A DNA stretch of 9,910 bases from JBGFRR01 sp041695045 (lineage in GTDB: Bacteria > Bacteroidota > Ignavibacteria > UBA10030), in contig JBGFRR010000018.1 in NCBI GenBank assembly GCA_041695045.1, positions 1 to 9,910 of the forward strand, written 5' to 3'. Positions 5,242 through 9,910 of the stretch are shown piece after piece; the first letter of the stretch is position 1, and every line of letters begins with the position of its first letter. A program made the position numbers and the translations under genes. Below the pieces are notes generated by a model. It did not search any database. It saw only the letters and a list, made by a program, of their open reading frames with translations, and was not told where the DNA came from.

Positions 5242-6948
5242 ATGCTCAGCGCCCATCGAGTCATTGTTGCCATCGTTGCGTTCGTTCTTCTTCCCCATGA
5301 GTTGGTGTCGCAAAGCGGAGCGAAAGCGCCGGTTCGCGCACGTCATGGGATGGTTGTCTCCTCACATTATCTTGCGTCCGAAGTTGGTGTGGAGATTCTC
5401 AAGAAAGGAGGCAACGCTGTCGATGTCGCTGTTGCGACGGGGTTGGCGCTTGCGGTCGTGCATCCGTCGGCAGGGAACATTGGCGGAGGCGGGTTCATGA
5501 TCGTGTATCTGCATGACGGCACGGCGACGGCGTTTGACTTCCGTGAGAAGGCCCCTGCCGCCGCGCATGAGCGAATGTACGTGGACAGCGCCGGACACTA
5601 CATCAAGAACTTGAACCATGAGGGATACCTCTCGGTGGGCGTGCCCGGAACCGTTGCAGGCTTCGACCTCGCGCTGAAGCGCTTCGGCACGAAAGGATGG
5701 AGCGAGCTTACGGCGCCGGCGATCAAGCTTGCGGAGAACGGTTTTCCGTTGAGCTGGCACATGGCGGATGAGTTCAAGGCGCTCAAGAATGATTTCCTCC
5801 GGTATCCAGCGTCGGCAACGGTGTTTCTGAAGAACGGCAGAGAAGCGTACGAACCCGGCGAGGTTTGGAAACAGCCCGACCTCGCACGGACGCTGCGCCG
5901 CATCGCGCGCAACGGACGCGATGGATTCTATAAGGGAGAAACAGCAAAGCTTCTCGCCGCGGATATGAAGCGCAACGGCGGGCTTATCACCGAAGCCGAC
6001 CTCGCTGCGTATGAAGCCAAAGAACGCGCGCCGCTCAGAGGAACGTATCGCGGCTACGAAGTCGTCTCCATGTCGCCGCCGAGTTCCGGAGGGACGGCGC
6101 TCATCCAGATGCTCAACATTCTCGAAGGCTTCGACCTTAAGTCGTACGGCCATAACTCCGCGCAGTATCTTCATCTTCTTGCCGAAGCAATGCGCCGGGC
6201 TTTTCATGATCGCGCACTGCATCTCGGCGACCCGGACTTCAATCCCGATATGCCGATCGACAAACTCATTTCGAAAGCGTATGCGGAGGAACTTCGCCGG
6301 TCGATCAGTCTGAACCGTGCAACGCCGAGTAATCTTGCCGCATTTGTTGACGCGGATGAGGGCATGGAGACGACGCATTACTCCGTTGTCGACGCGGACG
6401 GGAACGCCGTGGTAGTTACCTACACGCTCGAGTACAGCTACGGCTCGCGCATCGTTGCGAATGGATTGGGATTCCTGCTGAACAACGAAATGGGCGACTT
6501 CAATCCGGTTCCCGGCAGAACGGACAGTACCGGTATGATCGGGTCGCCGCCGAACCGCATCGCGCCCGGCAAACGCATGCTCTCCAGCATGACTCCCACC
6601 ATCATCGCGAAGGATGGCAAACCCTGGGCGCTCATCGGCACGCCGGGTGGGCGGACGATCATCAATACTGTTTTACAGCTTACGCTGAACCTTATCGACT
6701 TCGAGATGAACATTTCGGAGGCGATCACTGCCGGCCGCGTGCATCATCAGTGGTTCCCGGATGTCTTGCGCATCGAGCGCTATGCCACGACGCTCGACTC
6801 ATGGCGGCTCCTTGAGATGATGGGACACAATCTCCGCAACACACGGTCGCAGGGGCGTGCGATGGGGATTGTGATTGACCCGAAAACCGGATTGCGGCTT
6901 GGCGCATCCGACCCTCGCGATGCCGACGGTGCGGCAGTGGGCTATTAA
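5242..6948 (+). CDS. ggt: Gamma-glutamyltransferase (glutathione hydrolase), exported
   Basis: 568 residues, close to E. coli GGT (580). Cleaves the gamma-glutamyl bond of glutathione and related peptides and transfers or hydrolyses the gamma-glutamyl group (EC 2.3.2.2 / 3.4.19.13), usually in the periplasm. The N-terminus (MLSAHRVIVAIVAFVLLPHE, then LVSQSG) is a signal peptide. GGNAVDVAVATGLALAVVHP and GNIGGGGFMIVY are family signatures; R101 (DFREKAP) matches the substrate-carboxylate Arg of E. coli GGT. Autocatalytic cleavage is expected before T377 (METTHYSV), the N-terminal nucleophile of the ~192-residue small subunit. S448/S449 (LSSMTP) and the oxyanion glycines G469/G470 (GTPGGR) are present, as is a lid-loop segment (NPVPGRTDSTGMIGSPPNR). 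The end, GASDPRDADGAAVGY, matches the E. coli terminus, so it is complete. One variation: E397 (TYTLEYSYGS) where E. coli has Asn411. No promoter is obvious. Confidence 0.97.
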   Translation: MLSAHRVIVAIVAFVLLPHELVSQSGAKAPVRARHGMVVSSHYLASEVGVEILKKGGNAVDVAVATGLALAVVHPSAGNIGGGGFMIVYLHDGTATAFDFREKAPAAAHERMYVDSAGHYIKNLNHEGYLSVGVPGTVAGFDLALKRFGTKGWSELTAPAIKLAENGFPLSWHMADEFKALKNDFLRYPASATVFLKNGREAYEPGEVWKQPDLARTLRRIARNGRDGFYKGETAKLLAADMKRNGGLITEADLAAYEAKERAPLRGTYRGYEVVSMSPPSSGGTALIQMLNILEGFDLKSYGHNSAQYLHLLAEAMRRAFHDRALHLGDPDFNPDMPIDKLISKAYAEELRRSISLNRATPSNLAAFVDADEGMETTHYSVVDADGNAVVVTYTLEYSYGSRIVANGLGFLLNNEMGDFNPVPGRTDSTGMIGSPPNRIAPGKRMLSSMTPTIIAKDGKPWALIGTPGGRTIINTVLQLTLNLIDFEMNISEAITAGRVHHQWFPDVLRIERYATTLDSWRLLEMMGHNLRNTRSQGRAMGIVIDPKTGLRLGASDPRDADGAAVGY

Positions 6949-7233
6949 CGTGCGGTGCGCGAGATGTGCACGGATTTGCACTGGTGACAACTGATTCGGT
7001 TCTTCTTTCGCGTGCGAGCATTTGTCGGTTGGGTCTTCCGCCAAACCTCCCGCTCAAGACACGAGCGGGACACAACAAACGTCGATGGCCGACAGAGACC
7101 CAGTTGTGAGGGAGTTAAACTCCCGAACAACCAGGGGAAGCCTTTGTCGTGGTAGGCTGGTTGGACTTTTCGACCACGTCTCTCTGTAGATGTTCCGATA
7201 GACCTGACGGATCGGTCGAAAACAAGTTCGCAC
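6949..7233. other. Non-coding spacer with several hairpins between ggt and the B12 leader
   Basis: No convincing gene is present. Three structures stand out. TCCCGCTC (7048-7055) and GAGCGGGA (7063-7070) form a perfect 8-bp stem with a 7-nt loop, about 100 nt after the ggt stop and without a U-tract. At 7103-7131, GTTGT and ACAAC enclose GGGAGTT/AACTCCC, with symmetrical GA/GA internal loops on the two strands. TTTTCGACC (7167-7175) and GGTCGAAAA (7214-7222) are exact 9-bp inverses, 38 nt apart, ending 11 nt before the riboswitch promoter. The first may help terminate ggt; the others resemble REP-like spacer repeats or a possible operator next to the promoter. Confidence 0.45.
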
Positions 7234-7262
7234 TTGACAAGCGGGAGGATGTTGACTATATT
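7234..7262 (+). promoter_or_regulatory. Sigma-70-type promoter of the B12-regulated btuB leader
   Basis: TTGACA (7234-7239), a 17-nt spacer and TATATT (7257-7262) make a full -35 and near-consensus -10. The start point would be near 7269, about 25 nt before the first stem of the cobalamin riboswitch, a usual arrangement. Confidence 0.8.
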
Positions 7263-7293
7263 ACGCCCGCGTTTGATTGTTCTTTTCCATGAA

Positions 7294-7515
7294 CATGCTG
7301 GTGTCCCGTCCCGATCTATGATCGGAACGTGGATGAAAAGGGAATCCCGTGCCCCGCCTTCGGCGGGAAATCGGTAGCTGCCCCGCAACTGTGATCCCCG
7401 TCCTGTAGTGCAGAGGACAAGTCGGTCGGTGATGAGTCACTGTGGTATCCGCCTGAGCGGACGCCATGGGAAGACATCCGACAGACCAGGGTAAGCCAGG
7501 AGACCTGCCAGTGTG
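7294..7515 (+). promoter_or_regulatory. Cobalamin (vitamin B12) riboswitch
   Basis: The conserved core is present in order: AAAAGGGAATCCCGTG from 7336; a variable hairpin CCCGCC/GGCGGG (7353-7367); GCTGCCCCGCAACTGTGA (7377-7394); the pair GTCACTG (7436-7442) and GGGAAGAC (7468-7475), corresponding to the usual GCCACTG...GGGAAGGC; and the B12 box AAGCCAGGAGACCTGCCA (7493-7510). P1 forms from CATGCTGG (7294-7301) and CCAGTGTG (7508-7515) with two G-U pairs; P2 includes GGATG (7331-7335) with CATCC (7475-7479). The element precedes a TonB-dependent receptor gene, its most common client. With the terminator downstream, the expected outcome is reduced read-through when adenosyl- or methylcobalamin is bound; the ligand preference cannot be read from the sequence by eye. 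Confidence 0.96.
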
Positions 7516-7588
7516 TCGATGCGCCCACCGGCGCGTGTGTTCAGAGCCTTCGCGGGAAGGTGGCTGAGTTGACGAACGGTCTTCATCC

Positions 7589-7622
7589 ATGCCCTAATCT
7601 CTCCGGAGGTTAGGGCATTTTT
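7589..7622 (+). terminator. Intrinsic terminator, expression platform of the cobalamin riboswitch
   Basis: ATGCCCTAA (7589-7597) pairs perfectly with TTAGGGCAT (7610-7618), closing over an inner CTCC/GGAG, and runs into five T (7618-7622). It lies 74 nt after the aptamer and 37 nt before the btuB start, so termination here would abort the transcript before the coding region. The position and U-tract support a transcriptional OFF switch. A convincing antiterminator is not obvious. Confidence 0.85.
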
Positions 7623-7647
7623 CGTTGTATCCCCCATTCATATTTCG

Positions 7648-7654
7648 AAAGGAG
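7648..7654 (+). promoter_or_regulatory. Ribosome binding site deciding the GTG start of btuB
   Basis: AAAGGAG lies 4 nt before GTG at 7659. No ATG with a Shine-Dalgarno is available nearby, and the GTG opens directly into a typical signal peptide, so GTG is taken as the start. Confidence 0.8.
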
Positions 7655-7658
7655 CACC

Positions 7659-9854
7659 GTGAAAGCAATACTCGTTTTTCTATCCTTGGTTTCCTCGTCG
7701 GCATTCACCTTCGCACAGCAACGGCAGGACGCCGACACCATCAAGACCTATACACTGCCGGAGATTGTTGTGACCGCCACACGCAGCGAGAAGAGCGCCG
7801 TCGATATCGCGCGCAGTGTCTCCGTGCTGACAGCGGAACAGTTTCGCTCGCAGCTTCCGCTCAGCGCAGGAGAGGCCTTGACTGCTCAACCCGGAATGTA
7901 TGTCGTCGGTGCGGGGCAGAATCCCGGCGCGCTGCAGAGCGTCTTTCTCCGCGGCGCGGGCAGCAATCAAACCGCCGTGTTCATCGACGACGTGCGCCTC
8001 ACTGACCCCGCATCGGTCAACAACGCGCTCGATGCTTCGGAGCTCTCGTTCGTCGGCGTTGAGCGAGTTGAGATTGTGCGAGGGGTGCACAGCACGCTGT
8101 ATGGGTCGTCGGCATTAGGAGGCGTCGTCAATCTGATCACGCGCAAGCAGCGCGCGCCCGGCTTCACGGTGGATGCAACGCTGCGCACGGGAACCTTCGG
8201 CCCCTCCACATCGCTCTTCGGGCAAGATGTGGCGCTCGGCTACGCGCACGAGAGCGGAGTGTATGCAACGCTGGATGCGATGAACGAGCGCGTGAACGGC
8301 CTCGACGCGACGATCGATACGGTGACGCGAGCGGATGTTTTTCAGAACCGCGATCGCGACGGCTTCCGCAAGACCGACCTCTACGCCAAAGTTGGGTTCC
8401 ACAACGACCGGATCGATCTCTACGCAGGATGGAAGCACGTAGACCAGCGGGCAGACTTCGACAAGGGCGCGTATCGCGATGACGATAATTCGATGATCGA
8501 TGTTGACCGCACCGTCCTGACATACGGCGGCGCGTACCGGTGGACGGATTGGCTGAGCTTCAGGCTGGTCGGCGGGCGGTCGACGATGAACCGTACCGCG
8601 ATCGACGATTCATCGGTTGTGGATCGAACGGGAAAGACCGACCAGACGTACTCCGAATCCGCCTGGGATGGGACGACCGCAACCAACGAGCTTCAGGCGC
8701 AACTCACCGCTGCCGGCGTTCGGGCGGTCGTTGGCGGTGGATGGTATCGGGAAACAATGACCTCGAGGTCGTACTTCTACACCAACACTCGCTGGGGAGC
8801 GTTCGAATTCAGGACGAACCTCGATTCGCTCAATCTCAAGACGACAACGAGCAACCTCTTCGCTCACATCGATCTCAACGGGACAGCTGTGGACGCCTCG
8901 CTCGCTCATTTTGCCCTTGCGCTCGGTGTGCGTTTCGGGAAGCATAGTTCCTTTGGCAACCATACAACGTATGAGGTCAATCCATCCTTCCGCCTGAGTG
9001 AAAGCGGCCTGGTGTATGCGATGTATGCAACGGGGTTTAACGCGCCTTCCTTGTATCAACTCTTTACACCGGAGCGCAATGGTGTTTCTGGCATCACACG
9101 AGGCAACAAGCACCTCCAGCCTGAGCGTTCACGCTCCGTCGAAATCGGATTCAAACAATCGTTAGGGAAACAGTTGGAGTTCGGCGTGAGCTATTTCGAT
9201 ACACGCGTGGAGAACGCGATTGAATATGTTTTTCTTTGGGAAAAGAACGTTGGCATCGACACGCTCGGCAATGATTGGATGCGGAACGACTTTCGCGGCG
9301 ACACGTATCTGAACCTCGGCAGGCAGCATGTAAGCGGCTTCGAGCTCACCATGTCGTCGCAGTTGACCGAGCGACTGCGGTTCACTGGCGCTGTGTCGCT
9401 GCTGAGTGGAAAACTCCTCTATCGTCCGAGCGATATTCATGGTGCTCACACGAGCGGCCACCATGTGCAACTCTTCAGCAACGGTGCATTTGTGAGCCGC
9501 GACGTGGAAGCGCCCGGACTGGTGCGCAGACCGAACACGGCGCATGTGAGTCTTGTGTATGAGCCTTCATCCGAGTGGTGGCTACGGCTCGAAGTGCGGC
9601 ACGCCGGTGCTCGGGACGACATCTACTATGACTCCCGTCGTGGCCCGTACGGCGCGTTGGGTACACTCCCCGTTGCCGCGTACACGTTGGTCGACATTTC
9701 GAATCGCGTCGAAGTCATGAACAATGTCATTCTCCTTGCGCGCGTGGAGAATGTGTTGAACGAGCGGTATCAAGAGATCAACGGCTTCACAACACGGGGG
9801 AGGGGATTCTATTTCGGCTTGCGGTATCGGTGGGGGAGTGGAGTAAGGAATTAG
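7659..9854 (+). CDS. btuB: TonB-dependent outer-membrane receptor, BtuB-type cobalamin transporter
   Basis: 731 residues. Brings cobalamin across the outer membrane using TonB-ExbB-ExbD energy. The signal peptide is MKAILVFLSLVSSSAFTFA, with mature protein from QQR. A TonB-box-like segment TLPEIVVTA is at 32-40. The plug spans ~41-163 (SVSVLTAEQF, GEALTAQPGMYVVGAGQNPG, SVFLRGAGSNQTAVFIDDVR) and ends in the hallmark VERVEIVRGVHSTLYGSSAL followed by GGVVNLIT. The remainder is a beta-barrel rich in alternating aromatic strands, with the family signatures YAMYATGFNAPSLYQLF, LQPERSRSVEIGFKQ and VENVLNERYQEINGF. The last strand is FYFGLRYRW, followed by five extra residues (GSGVRN region), so there is no exact terminal aromatic. 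It is longer than E. coli BtuB (614), suggesting bigger loops. B12 as substrate is inferred from the riboswitch; sequence alone would say TonB receptor of the BtuB/Cir class. Confidence 0.93.
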   Translation: MKAILVFLSLVSSSAFTFAQQRQDADTIKTYTLPEIVVTATRSEKSAVDIARSVSVLTAEQFRSQLPLSAGEALTAQPGMYVVGAGQNPGALQSVFLRGAGSNQTAVFIDDVRLTDPASVNNALDASELSFVGVERVEIVRGVHSTLYGSSALGGVVNLITRKQRAPGFTVDATLRTGTFGPSTSLFGQDVALGYAHESGVYATLDAMNERVNGLDATIDTVTRADVFQNRDRDGFRKTDLYAKVGFHNDRIDLYAGWKHVDQRADFDKGAYRDDDNSMIDVDRTVLTYGGAYRWTDWLSFRLVGGRSTMNRTAIDDSSVVDRTGKTDQTYSESAWDGTTATNELQAQLTAAGVRAVVGGGWYRETMTSRSYFYTNTRWGAFEFRTNLDSLNLKTTTSNLFAHIDLNGTAVDASLAHFALALGVRFGKHSSFGNHTTYEVNPSFRLSESGLVYAMYATGFNAPSLYQLFTPERNGVSGITRGNKHLQPERSRSVEIGFKQSLGKQLEFGVSYFDTRVENAIEYVFLWEKNVGIDTLGNDWMRNDFRGDTYLNLGRQHVSGFELTMSSQLTERLRFTGAVSLLSGKLLYRPSDIHGAHTSGHHVQLFSNGAFVSRDVEAPGLVRRPNTAHVSLVYEPSSEWWLRLEVRHAGARDDIYYDSRRGPYGALGTLPVAAYTLVDISNRVEVMNNVILLARVENVLNERYQEINGFTTRGRGFYFGLRYRWGSGVRN

Positions 9855-9870
9855 CAGGTTGCTGAAAAAC
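9855..9870 (+). repeat. Fifth copy of the AGGYTGnnnAAAAA motif, directly after btuB
   Basis: CAGGTTGCTGAAAAAC begins on the base after the btuB stop codon and matches CAGGCTGTTGAAAAAG at 5175-5190 in 13 of 16 positions. It may be the left end of another inverted-repeat unit that continues beyond the window. The remaining 40 bases hold no gene; CCCGCT occurs twice in direct orientation (9891-9906). Confidence 0.45.
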
Positions 9871-9910
9871 ATTTATCGTTGTGAGGGAATCCCGCTCTAT
9901 CCCGCTAGAA

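Noticed and set aside
5362..6378. Minus-strand open frame of 338 codons across ggt
   Set aside because: It is antisense to a strongly supported gene, its translation is arginine-rich with no family features, and it has no ribosome site.
6949..7233. tRNA or small ORF in the ggt-btuB spacer
   Set aside because: No cloverleaf with acceptor and T-arm could be assembled, and no frame has a start with a ribosome site and a plausible product.
7261..7590. Minus-strand open frames over the B12 leader
   Set aside because: The stretch is explained base by base by the riboswitch; antisense frames here have no support.

Overview
The window reads as chromosome of a moderately GC-rich, Gram-negative bacterium of the FCB group, most likely the Ignavibacteria/Chlorobi side of Bacteroidota. 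Grounds: a GWxTD-domain protein, a long PIG-L-type protein with a C-terminal glutamine-amidotransferase-like domain, a TonB-dependent receptor (so an outer membrane), and spacer palindromes built on CCTGCCGGCAGG. Two near-consensus sigma-70 promoters (TTGACA, 17-nt spacer, TATATT or TATTTT) and strong Shine-Dalgarno sites argue against class Bacteroidia, which uses a TTTG/TAnnTTTG promoter type and weak Shine-Dalgarno sites. The taxonomic call is inference from style, not a search result. All six genes lie on the + strand.

Layout: (1) 1-1988, 3' part of a PIG-L/LmbE-like protein that starts outside the window. (2) 1989-2173, a 171-bp hairpin array with 13-bp inverted ends, flanked by TATATTA on both sides: a MITE/REP-like element. 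(3) 2194-4433, an overlapping pair of exported proteins, a GWxTD protein and a six-bladed NHL-type beta-propeller. (4) 4449-4953, a hairpin, a good promoter and ssb. (5) 4954-5241, a spacer packed with inverted repeats in which one short motif recurs in alternating orientation. (6) 5242-6948, a complete gamma-glutamyltransferase. (7) 6949-7233, a hairpin-containing spacer. (8) 7234-9854, a complete vitamin B12-controlled unit: promoter, cobalamin riboswitch, intrinsic terminator and a BtuB-type TonB-dependent receptor. (9) 9855-9910, the start of the next spacer, opening with another copy of the region-5 motif.

The clearest functional unit is region 8: cobalamin binding by the leader RNA would favour termination before the receptor gene and so shut off B12 uptake when the vitamin is plentiful. 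The GWxTD/propeller pair is translationally coupled and both products are exported. ssb and ggt look like independent units. I see no phage, toxin-antitoxin, CRISPR or defence genes, and no evidence of a new multi-gene system. The least explained sequence is in the spacers: the inverted-repeat element at 1996-2166 and the repeat cluster at 5011-5224.
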